In this document: positions 47,257 to 54,924 of the stretch, piece after piece
How the letters are laid out: the number at the start of each line of letters is the position of its first letter
Position numbering within the stretch: position 1 is the first letter of the stretch
NCBI RefSeq assembly: GCF_030142075.1
Contig: NZ_CP126241.1
Location: 372,001-436,000, forward strand
DNA length: 64,000 nt
From: Arthrobacter sp. zg-Y20
Lineage (GTDB): Bacteria > Actinomycetota > Actinomycetes > Actinomycetales > Micrococcaceae
Direction: 5' to 3'
Notes under the pieces: generated by a model
The model's database searches: none
Told to the model about the DNA's origin: nothing
What the model saw: the letters and a program-made list of their open reading frames with translations, nothing else
Position numbers and translations under genes: made by a program

Positions 47257-47591
47257 GCTATTCATTGTGTCTTTATGTGAAGTGCGTCACAAAACTACGC
47301 AATCTGTCCACTATGTGAGACAAGAGTGGCATTGTTACTTGCGCGCTACCCTTTGTTACATGCAATAATCCGAAGCGTGAACACCAACACGGCAGCACCA
47401 GTCGCAGTCTTCCCCGGTGGCGCCCGCGCCACGCAGGAGACGTGCTGTTGTCGAATGCATACCTCTGGAACCACCCCCATCCTCAGGTAAGACTCAGGCC
47501 CAAGCATTGGGCATAATAGCCGCCATCTCGACCGGGCACACCCCCCGCTTTCGAGCCGTGATGACGGCGATTCACGATGAGTAGGTCCCAC

Positions 47592-48461
47592 ATGTCAGTA
47601 GCATCCGGTTACGTCCACATCTCCCTGCGCGCCGCGCAGAACCGCGCCGGATCAGGTTCCCAGCGCCCCGCCTCCGGCGGTTTCCCCCGCTCCTACGGCG
47701 CACAGCCGTTCGGGAACCAGTCCTACGGTGTCCAGCCGTCCAGCAGTGCCGCAGCGCGTCCGCTGCGCGCCGTCACCGGCCAGGACGCCAACCCCGTCAC
47801 CGCCCCCACCCCGGTGGTCACTCCCAACGGCATTCCCGGACCCCAGGCGGTCAGCAATGACACCACGGCCCGCGGATTCGTTATCTATGTTGGCCTCGAT
47901 GAGGAAACCGCCGCAGCCAACGGCACCTCGCTGAGCAAGCTGGCCGCCGAAATCCGGTCACACGTCCAGACCCTGGTGCCCGGCGCACAGAGCCACGCCG
48001 CCGTCGCCCTCGCACCGGCCGGTGCCACCGGCACGGACATCGAGGTTGTCCGCCAGGCACTGGGAGACCCCACGGTCGCCCGCCGCCAGCCCGTCCAGCA
48101 GCCCACCCCGGCGCCGCCGGTTCCGGCAGCGACCCGGCCCTCCGGCGTCCTGATCGACCTGTCCCGCCGTGAGGTGCACCTGGACGGCGACACCCTGAAC
48201 CTGACGTTCAAGGAATTCGAGCTGCTGAACTACCTGGTGGAAAACGCCAGCCGGACCGTCGGCCGCGAAGAGCTGCTGGCCGGCCTGTGGCGCAACGCCG
48301 AAGAGGTGCCCAACGAGCGCACCATCGATGTCCATATCCGCCGCCTGCGCTCCAAACTGGGTCGCCTGGCCAACACCGTGCGCACCGTGCGCGGACAGGG
48401 GTACCGCTTCTACGAGCACCCCGAGGTTGTTGTCTGGGCCGCACCGGAATACAGCATCTAG
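47592..48461 (+). CDS. Orphan OmpR/PhoB-type winged-helix regulator without receiver domain
   Basis: 289 residues. The C-terminal winged helix (LSRREVHLDGDTLNLTFKEFELL to VRTVRGQGYRFYEHPE) is a full DNA-binding domain of the OmpR/PhoB class. The N-terminal 90 residues are Ser/Pro/Gly/Gln-rich and probably disordered. A compact αβ region at about 95–165 replaces the receiver and shows no phosphorylation pocket. No sensor kinase gene is near. The ATG is chosen because GTAGG precedes it; another ATG lies 15 bases upstream. The rich upstream spacer suggests control, maybe by itself. Confidence 0.85.
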   Translation: MSVASGYVHISLRAAQNRAGSGSQRPASGGFPRSYGAQPFGNQSYGVQPSSSAAARPLRAVTGQDANPVTAPTPVVTPNGIPGPQAVSNDTTARGFVIYVGLDEETAAANGTSLSKLAAEIRSHVQTLVPGAQSHAAVALAPAGATGTDIEVVRQALGDPTVARRQPVQQPTPAPPVPAATRPSGVLIDLSRREVHLDGDTLNLTFKEFELLNYLVENASRTVGREELLAGLWRNAEEVPNERTIDVHIRRLRSKLGRLANTVRTVRGQGYRFYEHPEVVVWAAPEYSI

Positions 48462-48544
48462 CCAGCGGCGGGCCCGCAGCCCCGAAGTGACAACCGCAGC
48501 CGCGGACGGACCGCGTTCATTCCGTCCGCGGCTAAGCTGAACCA

Positions 48545-49069
48545 ATGACCGGCCACCACCTCAAGAAACTCCAGCTCCTGCGCCACGCCAAGGCCGACTG
48601 GCCCCGCGACGTCGCAGACCACGAGCGTCCGCTCTCCGGCCGGGGGCACCGGGACGCACCGCTGGCCGGCGTGTGGATGCGCGAGCACGGCAGCATCCCG
48701 GACTTCATTCTCTGCTCCTCCGCACTGCGGGCACGGCAGACCTGCACCTGGGTGTGCAAGGAACTCGGGGACAAGGCACCCACCGCAAAACTCGAGGACC
48801 GGCTCTATGACGCCAGCCCCGAGCGGATCCTCAGCCTGATCAACCACGTGCCGGAAACGGTGACCAGCCTGCTGGTAATCGCCCACCTGCCCGGCGTCCA
48901 GGACCTGGCCATGCGCCTTGCCTCGGCCGACTCGGATGAAGAGGCCGTAATGGAGATGGCCACCCGCTATCCGACGTCGGGCCTCACCGTGATGGAAACC
49001 GCGCTGCCCTGGGCGGAGCTGGACGGCCGAGACTCGCGGATCACCGACTTTGTGGTGCCGCGCGCCTGA
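48545..49069 (+). CDS. SixA-like histidine phosphatase
   Basis: 174 residues. LLRHAKADW holds the RH catalytic pair (R13, H14) of the histidine phosphatase superfamily; LCSSALRARQTC and VIAHLPGVQDL supply the second Arg and second His. In Escherichia coli SixA removes phosphate from ArcB/PtsN-type phosphohistidine. The target here is unknown. Follows the winged-helix gene by 83 bp on the same strand, so they may be cotranscribed. Confidence 0.9.
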   Translation: MTGHHLKKLQLLRHAKADWPRDVADHERPLSGRGHRDAPLAGVWMREHGSIPDFILCSSALRARQTCTWVCKELGDKAPTAKLEDRLYDASPERILSLINHVPETVTSLLVIAHLPGVQDLAMRLASADSDEEAVMEMATRYPTSGLTVMETALPWAELDGRDSRITDFVVPRA

Positions 49070-49100
49070 GGCAGCACGCGGCACCTAGGTGCCGGCGAGG

Positions 49101-51176
49101 CTAGATGTCGATTTCCGGCTGCAGCGTCTTCAGCGTCCACAGCCGGTGCTTGCGTGCCGCCAGCAGGGACAGCAGGAGCCCGACGGCGGTGTAGGCCAGC
49201 AGCCCCGCCGCCACCGAGGTGACCTGGGCCAGTTCCCCGCCGTACAGCAGCTGACGCAGGCCGTTCACCATGTAACCCATCGGCAGCAGGTCGTGGGCCA
49301 CGTGCAGCGGGGCGGGAATGGTCTGCCACGGGAAGGTGCCGCCGGAGGACACCAGCTGCAGCACCAGCAGGATCAGCACTACGAACTTGCCCACTGAACC
49401 CAGCAGCGCCACGATGCCCTGGATCAGGGCCGAGAATGCCATGGCGGCCATCAGCAGCAGTACCCACGCCAGGACCGGGTGCGCCGGGTCCAGTCCGAGG
49501 CCGAACCGCACCACCGCGTACAGCAGGGTGGCCTGGACCAGGGAGACCACCAGGAACGGCAGCCAGCCGCCCAGGGCTATCTTCCACGCCGGAGCGTTGG
49601 ATGCCAGGGCGCGGCGGCTGATGGGCCGCATGGCCTGGGCGAGCATAAAGATGCCCACCCACATGGCCAGGGTCAGGAAGTACGGGGCGAGGCCGGCGCC
49701 GTAGGTGCCCGCTTCGGCCTGGTCCACGGTGCTGACCGTCAGCGGATCGGCAATCACCGAGGAAGCGTTGGCGCGCTCCTCGTCGCTGGGGTTGGGCACA
49801 TTTCCGGCGCCCTCATCGAGCTGCTGGGCCAGCTCCGCGGAGCCGTCCTTCAGCTGGGTGAGCCCGTCCTTCAGGGTGCCGGCGCCTGCGGCAGCGGAGT
49901 CCGCGCCGTCGGCCAGCTGCCGGGAACCGTCCAGGGCCTGCTGTTCGCCGGCTGCCAGATCACCTGCACCCGCAGCGAGCTTGTCCGCACCGGCGGCCAG
50001 ATCCGACGCTCCGGTGGAAAGCTTGGCGGCGCCGGTGTTGGCGGCGCTGATGCCGTCAGTCAGCGGCTGCGCGTTGGCGGCCAGTTGCTCTGCGCCGGCA
50101 GCGACGCTCTCAGCGCCCGTGGCCAGCGTCTGCAGCTGTGCCAGCTGGTTTTGGCCGGCGGTTCCGGTCTGCGCCCCGGCCAGCTCCTGCTGGAGTGCGG
50201 CGGCCTGCGCGGGAGTGAGCACGCCGCTGGCCACCAGCCGGGTCACGCTGTCCGTGACGTTCTGCTGGGCGGCCTGCGTGGCTGCGGTGATTTTGCTGTT
50301 CAAGCCGGCCGTTGCATCTGCAACCTGCCTCGCCCCGTCAGCCAGCTGCCGGGTCTGCTGCGGCAGCGCAGCCGTGGAGGAGGAGAGCTGGCCCAGTCCG
50401 CTGGACAGCTGCCCCGCACCCGTGGACAGCTCATTCGCTCCGCCGGAAAGCTGGGTGGCGCCCGTGGCCAGGCTGTTGGCGCCGGTTGCCAGCTGCTCCT
50501 GGCCGGACACCAGCGAATGCGCCCCGGTGGAGAGAGTGTCCAGGCCGGACTTCAGCTCCGCCGCGCCGGAATCCGCTGAGCCCGCGCCGTCGGCCAGCTG
50601 CCCCGCGCCGTCGGCGGCCTTCTCCAGCTGCGTGTGCACGGTGCTGAACCCGGTGAGCAGCTGGTTGGCCGTTTCCTCACCCACTTCGGCCGCCACGCTG
50701 TCGTGCACGGAGCCCGTGAGTTTGTCCACGATGCTGCTGAGCAGGTAGTTGTTCGCGTCATTGGTGGTCACATGCAGGCTGGCCTGGCGGGCATTCCCGA
50801 GATCCGACGCAGAGGCAAGGTTCGCGGAAAAATCCTCCGGGATGGTCAGCGCAAATTCGTAGGTGCCGTCCCGGACCCCGGTCTCGGCGGCGTCGGCACT
50901 GTCCACGATCTCCCAGTCGAAGGTGCCGTCCTCCAGCAGGTTCTCCTGCACGGTGGCACCGACCTCCAGACGCCCGTCAGTGGTGTCGGCACCGTCGTCG
51001 TCCACCACCAGGGCGGCCTTGATGCCGTCCAGGTTCCCGTACGGGTCCCAGTTCGCATAGAGGTAAATGGCGCCGTACAGCAGGGGCACCAGGGACAGGG
51101 CGAGGATGGCCAGCTTCGGCAGGATGCCGCCGGTCATGCGTTTAAGCTCGCTCAGGGCGAGGCGGAAGACGGTCAC
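49101..51176 (-). CDS. YhgE/Pip-family membrane protein with long repeat-rich extracytoplasmic domain
   Basis: 691 residues. One N-terminal helix (LAILALSLVPLLYGAIYLYANW) and about five C-terminal helices flank a large external region. This region (about residues 180–480) contains many similar 7–11-residue units such as LATGANSLATGATQL and LSTGAGQLSSG, forming a coiled rod. This is the YhgE/Pip arrangement, related to ABC-2 permeases and to ESX/phage-receptor proteins. The GTG start overlaps the stop of the degenerate ABC subunit in a GTGA, so both are translated together. Confidence 0.92.
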   Translation of the reverse strand: MTVFRLALSELKRMTGGILPKLAILALSLVPLLYGAIYLYANWDPYGNLDGIKAALVVDDDGADTTDGRLEVGATVQENLLEDGTFDWEIVDSADAAETGVRDGTYEFALTIPEDFSANLASASDLGNARQASLHVTTNDANNYLLSSIVDKLTGSVHDSVAAEVGEETANQLLTGFSTVHTQLEKAADGAGQLADGAGSADSGAAELKSGLDTLSTGAHSLVSGQEQLATGANSLATGATQLSGGANELSTGAGQLSSGLGQLSSSTAALPQQTRQLADGARQVADATAGLNSKITAATQAAQQNVTDSVTRLVASGVLTPAQAAALQQELAGAQTGTAGQNQLAQLQTLATGAESVAAGAEQLAANAQPLTDGISAANTGAAKLSTGASDLAAGADKLAAGAGDLAAGEQQALDGSRQLADGADSAAAGAGTLKDGLTQLKDGSAELAQQLDEGAGNVPNPSDEERANASSVIADPLTVSTVDQAEAGTYGAGLAPYFLTLAMWVGIFMLAQAMRPISRRALASNAPAWKIALGGWLPFLVVSLVQATLLYAVVRFGLGLDPAHPVLAWVLLLMAAMAFSALIQGIVALLGSVGKFVVLILLVLQLVSSGGTFPWQTIPAPLHVAHDLLPMGYMVNGLRQLLYGGELAQVTSVAAGLLAYTAVGLLLSLLAARKHRLWTLKTLQPEIDI

Positions 51177-51823
51177 GCGGACACCTCCTGGGCGGTGGCG
51201 CCGGCCGATGCGCCGGCGGAGGCTGCCGGTCCGGTCCAGTCTGCAGGAATCTGCGCCACGACAGCGACGGCGGTAACCAGCCGTTCAGTGGACGCCACAC
51301 TGTCCGTGAGGATGGGCAGCCAAACGTCCGGATCCGCCAGGTGGCGGTCAGGGGAATTAAAAACCAGCAGTTCGACGGCGAAGTCCGCCAGCGCCAGCCG
51401 GACCAGCAGGTCCAGCCGGGCCGCCGGTTCCAGTTCCTCGATCCACAGCGGGCCCAGCTCCGCGAGGCCTTCGGCGGCAAGCCAGGCCCCGGCGTCGGCG
51501 TGCGGCCGGCTGCGGCGCGGAATCAGGGCCAGGTCCTCAGCCACCAGGTCGCGCACGCGGAAATGCCGCTCCGGTTCGTTTACCTCCGGCGAATCCACCA
51601 GGGCCGCGTGCCGGCGCAGGTTCTCCAGCCGGTCGCTGCGGCCCCAGGCCACGGTGCCGGAGGTGGGACGCATCCTGCCGGAGAGCGCCAGGGCCAGTGC
51701 GGTGCGGGTGGACTGGTCATCCCCCTGGATCAGCAGCAAACCGCCGGCTTCCAGGCGGAGGGACGTGGGCGGCAGGAGCGCACTATGGCGCCCCTTAATG
51801 AATAAGTCTTCCGCACTGAGCAT
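51173..51823 (-). CDS. ABC-ATPase-like protein with lost catalytic motifs
   Basis: 216 residues. The overall pattern follows an ABC ATPase: N-terminal β-strands, a glycine turn, TSGTVAWG as in ABC proteins, and an α/β C-terminal half. Yet the P-loop is GDDQSTRT (34–41) instead of GxxGxGKS/T, the region expected for the signature is LEPAARL, and the Walker B segment is LLVFNSPD without the Asp–Glu pair. It should not hydrolyse ATP. It is the first gene of a two-gene operon with YhgE/Pip and may be a structural or regulatory partner. Confidence 0.75.
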   Translation of the reverse strand: MLSAEDLFIKGRHSALLPPTSLRLEAGGLLLIQGDDQSTRTALALALSGRMRPTSGTVAWGRSDRLENLRRHAALVDSPEVNEPERHFRVRDLVAEDLALIPRRSRPHADAGAWLAAEGLAELGPLWIEELEPAARLDLLVRLALADFAVELLVFNSPDRHLADPDVWLPILTDSVASTERLVTAVAVVAQIPADWTGPAASAGASAGATAQEVSA

Positions 51824-51895
51824 GGTGTCTTCGCCTCTTTGTCCTGGGATGTAGCGAGATGTCGCGCGCCTGGCACGCAGAGAGGCGCATCTGCC

Positions 51896-51925
51896 AACCT
51901 AGGTGAAACTGACTAGTCAGTGCAA
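51896..51925 (-). promoter_or_regulatory. Promoter with operator palindrome for the YhgE operon
   Basis: On the minus strand TTGCAC and TAGGTT are separated by 18 bases. Between them, touching the -35, lies the perfect 14-bp palindrome ACTGACTAGTCAGT (51908–51921). The start codon follows about 73 bases after the -10. The palindrome is the size of a TetR site; no TetR gene is adjacent. Confidence 0.7.
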
Positions 51926-51975
51926 ATGACGGCGGCGAGAGGTTTGCCACACCGGCGGGGCCGAAGCCATCCGGG

Positions 51976-53397
51976 TCAGAGGCCGTACTTTTCCAGCAGC
52001 CGGAGCCACACCTCGCTGATGGTCGGGTAGGCGGGGACGGCATGCCACAGCCTGTCCAGCGGCACTTCCCCGACAATGGCGATGGTGGCCGAGTGCAGCA
52101 GTTCCGAAACGCCCGGACCCGCGAAGGTCACTCCCACCAGCACCTTGCGGTCCTCGTCCACCACCATCTGCGCCCAGCCCTTGTAATCGTCGGCAAAGAG
52201 GGATGAACCGGCGACGGCGATCTCCAGCGATGTCTCCGAGGCGTTGATACCGTCGGACCGGGCCTGCTCCAGGGTCCGGCCCGCCATGGCCACCTCCGGA
52301 TCGGTGAACACCACCTGCGGGACGGCGTACTTATCCGCCGTGGCCGTAAAGCGGCTCCACGGTGCCGGGTTCACGGCATCCGTTCCCGCCCGGGCCACAA
52401 TGGCATCACCGGTGGCGCGGGCCTCGTACTTGCCCTGATGGGTCAGCAGCACCTTCCCGGCCGCGTCGCCGACGGCGTACAGCCAGCCGCCGTCGACGCC
52501 GGTGGCCCGGCCGGTATCGTCGGTGTCCAGTTTCCGCGGATCCAGGCCCAGTTCTTCCAGTCCCAGCCCCGCCAGGTTGGGGTGGCGTCCGGTGGAAACG
52601 AGCAGCCTGTCTCCGCTCACCGTGCCGCCGTCCTCCAGCGTCACCTCCACGCCGCCGTCGTCGGACTTCCGGACCGAGGCAGGGGAGGTGGAGGTGCGGA
52701 CATCCACGCCGGCCGAGCGCAGGCCCTCTTCCACCAGGGCGCGGGCGGGTTCGGGAAAGGACTTCAGCAGCGGCCCGCGGGCGAGCAGCGTAACGGTGGA
52801 GCCCAGCCGGGCGTAGGCCTGCGACAGTTCGACGCCGGCGACCCCGCCGCCGATAACCACCAGCCGGCCGGGAATTTCCTGTGCGGAGGTGGCTTCCCGG
52901 GTGCCCCAATAGTCGACCGCGTCCAAGCCGTCGAGCGGGGGAGCGGTGGGCGTGGATCCGGTGGCCAGGACGACGGCGTGCCGGGCGGTGATCTGCAGGG
53001 TCCGGCCGTCAGTGGCGGCCACTTCCACTTCGCGCGGCCCGGTTAGGCGGGCGCGGCCCCGCACCAGCTCGATTCCGGCACTGTGCACCCACTCGACCTG
53101 GCCCTCGTCGTTCCAGTGCGAGGTGAAGGAATCCCGGCGGGCCAGTACGGCAGCGGCATTAAGGGTGCCGGTGACGGCTTCCCGTGAACCGGCCAGGGAA
53201 CGGGCCTCGTTCAATGCGGTGCCCGGGCGCAGCAGCGCCTTGGATGGCATGCAGGCCCAATAGGAACACTCCCCGCCCACCAGATCCGCCTCAACGAGGA
53301 CGGCGGACAGCCCGCCTTGAACAACGCGGCCGGCCGCGTTTTCGCCCACGGCGCCGGCGCCGATGACAACTACGTCTGTATGCATGGTCTCAGTCAT
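51976..53397 (-). CDS. Pyridine nucleotide-disulfide oxidoreductase (FAD flavoprotein)
   Basis: 473 residues. FAD motif VVIGAGAVGENAAG, redox pair C44/C49 in GGECSYWACMPSK, NAD(P) motif VVIGGGVAGVELSQAYARLG, and second FAD motif YAVGDAAG. The C-terminal catalytic His of HPT-type reductases is replaced: the sequence reads AYPTISE. Thus it is not a standard glutathione, mycothiol or lipoamide reductase; homologs include MerA-like and soluble-transhydrogenase-like proteins. An AAGG site supports the first of two possible starts. Confidence 0.9.
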   Translation of the reverse strand: MTETMHTDVVVIGAGAVGENAAGRVVQGGLSAVLVEADLVGGECSYWACMPSKALLRPGTALNEARSLAGSREAVTGTLNAAAVLARRDSFTSHWNDEGQVEWVHSAGIELVRGRARLTGPREVEVAATDGRTLQITARHAVVLATGSTPTAPPLDGLDAVDYWGTREATSAQEIPGRLVVIGGGVAGVELSQAYARLGSTVTLLARGPLLKSFPEPARALVEEGLRSAGVDVRTSTSPASVRKSDDGGVEVTLEDGGTVSGDRLLVSTGRHPNLAGLGLEELGLDPRKLDTDDTGRATGVDGGWLYAVGDAAGKVLLTHQGKYEARATGDAIVARAGTDAVNPAPWSRFTATADKYAVPQVVFTDPEVAMAGRTLEQARSDGINASETSLEIAVAGSSLFADDYKGWAQMVVDEDRKVLVGVTFAGPGVSELLHSATIAIVGEVPLDRLWHAVPAYPTISEVWLRLLEKYGL

Positions 53398-53480
53398 GGA
53401 TTGAGCCTTGCATCACGTGCCGGGAGGGGCAACCCGGCGGCGGTATGGGGAGGCACCGTGATTCGCACCGGGAAAACAAA

Positions 53481-53520
53481 AGACCCGGTCTGATCAAGTT
53501 TCCTTGATCAGACCGGGTCT
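53481..53520 (-). terminator. Terminator of the interrupted tRNA-Arg gene
   Basis: AGACCCGGTCTGATCAAG pairs perfectly with its complement (18 bp, loop TTTC), followed on the minus strand by TTTTGTTTT. It lies just past the encoded CCA of the tRNA fragment, so the host side has kept the tRNA's own terminator. Confidence 0.88.
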
Positions 53521-53523
53521 GAG

Positions 53524-53569
53524 TGGTGCGCGCGAAGGGATTCGAACCCCCAACCTTCTGGTCCGTAGT
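53524..53569 (-). pseudogene. 3' part of tRNA-Arg(ACG), prophage attachment site (attL side)
   Basis: Read on the minus strand, the segment contains anticodon loop CTACGGA, the anticodon stem 3' strand, the full T-arm GGGGG-TTCGAAT-CCC, acceptor 3' strand CGCGCGC, discriminator A and CCA. The 5' half (D-arm and acceptor 5' strand) is absent; beyond the anticodon the sequence turns into phage DNA. This is the classical remnant of integration into a tRNA gene; the intact tRNA should be rebuilt at the other prophage end. Confidence 0.8.
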
Positions 53570-53584
53570 CGTCCATCCTTGACA

Positions 53585-53746
53585 GTTCGAGATTTCATAC
53601 GCTAAGCCGCATTGTGGCCTGTTCTCATGCGGATTTGGTGGCTGGCTCGCTATGCAGGTTCGCATAGTTTTATATTTTCAACCCCGGTTTACGGAATAAA
53701 CTACGACTAAACTACGAGCTGGATGGGTAGTCGTGGGTATCTGTTT
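53585..53746. other. Prophage end with dyads and possible integrase arm sites
   Basis: AAACTACGA occurs twice with an 11-base period (53698–53717), and TAGTCGT (53728–53734) repeats the same word inverted; the core region also carries GTAGTCGT. CTATGC/GCATAG (53650–53667) and CCGCAT/ATGCGG (53607–53632) are further dyads. This looks like the arm-type binding region of a tyrosine recombinase. No gene is seen. Confidence 0.5.
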
Positions 53747-54013
53747 CTAGCCGATCAGGTCGTATGGATCGACCCACCGCGATTCCTCCCAACGGATGCG
53801 GACCACGGCCGCCGCCGGCACCCACTCGTCGGTAACAACCCCGTTTGGCTCGGCATGGAACAACACATAGTCCCGTGTCCAGGCTAAGGCTTTGCCGTCT
53901 CGATGCCCGTCTGGGAAGCTGGCCCGAATGTACGGCTCGCTACGGTACGGGGCGTGCACGACGCGCCCAGGCGGGCAGGAACGCGCAGGTGCCAAGCTGT
54001 ACGGCGTGGACAT
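53747..54013 (-). CDS. Hypothetical prophage-end protein
   Basis: About 88 residues, cytoplasmic, with a β-rich middle (ALAWTRDYVLFHAEPNG) and Trp-rich end (VRIRWEESRWVDPYDLIG), resembling small actinophage proteins. Start uncertain: an in-frame GTG lies 18 bases upstream, and neither has a good ribosome site. Last gene before the attachment site; function unknown. Confidence 0.6.
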   Translation of the reverse strand: MSTPYSLAPARSCPPGRVVHAPYRSEPYIRASFPDGHRDGKALAWTRDYVLFHAEPNGVVTDEWVPAAAVVRIRWEESRWVDPYDLIG

Positions 54014-54068
54014 GACATCAACTTTATTCACCCCGGGACTCTCTCACCCAGCACTGACTTAAACGGCA

Positions 54069-54100
54069 GTAGGCCCCCACTCCGGAGAGTGGGGGCCTAC
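54069..54100 (-). terminator. Hairpin at the end of the prophage late region
   Basis: GTAGGCCCCCACTC pairs perfectly with its complement over 14 bp with loop CGGA. On the minus strand it is followed by TGCCGTTTAAG. It lies between two divergent genes, so it most likely ends the leftward late transcript coming from the tail and lysis genes. Confidence 0.65.
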
Positions 54101-54125
54101 CTGTCGTGATGCTAGACTCCGCTGC

Positions 54126-54596
54126 ATGATCATGGGGGGAAGCCGGTATCGCCGGCTAATTGCAGCTGCATCCATAGGAATTACGATTGCCGCGTTGACC
54201 GCATGCGGTGGAGAACAAGCTTCTCCGACCTCGAAACAGACAAGCAGTCCCCCAGCATCGACAGCCGCCGAGCCCAAGGCGCCGCCAACGACTCTCGCGT
54301 CCACGCCTGGTTCGGGTGCATCGTCAGCACGGGCCAGCGTCAGCCACCAGACTGTTTATCTTGCTGAGCTACGTAAGGCCCACGCGAGTCTTCTGACCGC
54401 GCCCGATGAGGGACTTATTACCATAGGCGAAGGCGTGTGCACCTTCTACGACAACGGCGCGACAAGCTCAGAGGTAAACAACTTCCTGCTGACGGCCGCC
54501 GGCGTGACCTACACCGCCTCCGAGTTCGCGGCCATGCATGGTGCCGCTGTGGCTGCCTTTTGCCCAGAGCACATGTCGAAACTATCCGGCGGATAG
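54126..54596 (+). CDS. DUF732-like lipoprotein encoded against the late genes
   Basis: 156 residues. Signal peptide with lipobox LTAC (C27), Ser/Thr/Pro linker, then a small helical domain with two cysteines (GVCTFYDNGATSSEVNNFLL, AAFCPEH) of the DUF732 type known from mycobacterial secreted proteins. The gene reads opposite to all other prophage genes and sits beside the attachment site, as a lysogenic-conversion gene would. Function unknown; superinfection exclusion is one possibility. Confidence 0.82.
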   Translation: MIMGGSRYRRLIAAASIGITIAALTACGGEQASPTSKQTSSPPASTAAEPKAPPTTLASTPGSGASSARASVSHQTVYLAELRKAHASLLTAPDEGLITIGEGVCTFYDNGATSSEVNNFLLTAAGVTYTASEFAAMHGAAVAAFCPEHMSKLSGG

Positions 54597-54630
54597 CCGA
54601 CTAGCCGCGGTTCTATATCGCCTGGGCAAG

Positions 54631-54924
54631 TCACAAACGGTGCCTGGGCTCGCCGTCGTCGAGCTGACGGGCAACTGCAAGGGTCGGCGCCTCCGGATCA
54701 GCATCCGGACTGGCGTAGATGTTCACCTGGCGCGGACTTGTCGGTGCCGGCGCCGTGTTGGGCACGGCGAGCCCGGCGGTGCCGAGGCCGAGGACCGCGG
54801 CGGCGAGGTTCAGCCACACCTGGGTGTCTTCGCCGCTGACGAAGCCGAGGATGACGAGCACGGGGATGGCGGCCGCGACGATGCCGTAAATCCATTTGCG
54901 GGTGTTCGGGTCTTTGATGAACAT
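54631..54924 (-). CDS. Holin
   Basis: 97 residues with two N-terminal membrane helices (WIYGIVAAAIPVLVILGFV and WLNLAAAVLGLGTAGLAV) and a charged tail, the class II holin pattern common in actinophages. Its start shares a base with the lysin stop (TGATG), so translation is coupled. It forms lesions that let the endolysin reach the wall. Confidence 0.85.
   Translation of the reverse strand: MFIKDPNTRKWIYGIVAAAIPVLVILGFVSGEDTQVWLNLAAAVLGLGTAGLAVPNTAPAPTSPRQVNIYASPDADPEAPTLAVARQLDDGEPRHRL

Larger units (their letters stand above)
47041..47591. other. 551-bp regulatory-rich spacer between upp and the winged-helix gene
   Basis: Contains two hairpins after upp, a perfect 5-5-5 dyad GTCCA-TTATG-TGGAC (47100–47114), an 18-bp perfect palindrome (47239–47256), a second related dyad TGTCCACTATGTGAGACA (47305–47322), and direct copies of TTGTTACNTGC near 47335 and 47354. 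The middle 220 bp are clearly more AT-rich than the rest of the chromosome. A long 5' leader precedes the regulator gene. No coding frame is convincing. Confidence 0.7.

Noticed and set aside
49800-50600. Repetitive DNA in the middle of the YhgE/Pip gene
   Set aside because: It encodes degenerate 7–11-residue repeats of the coiled external rod typical for the family.
53524-53600. Complete tRNA-Arg gene on the minus strand
   Set aside because: The 5' acceptor strand and D-arm are missing; only the 3' part up to the anticodon is present.
53390-53665. 91-codon frame across the tRNA fragment and terminator
   Set aside because: It overlaps the tRNA remnant and terminator and has no ribosome site or homology.
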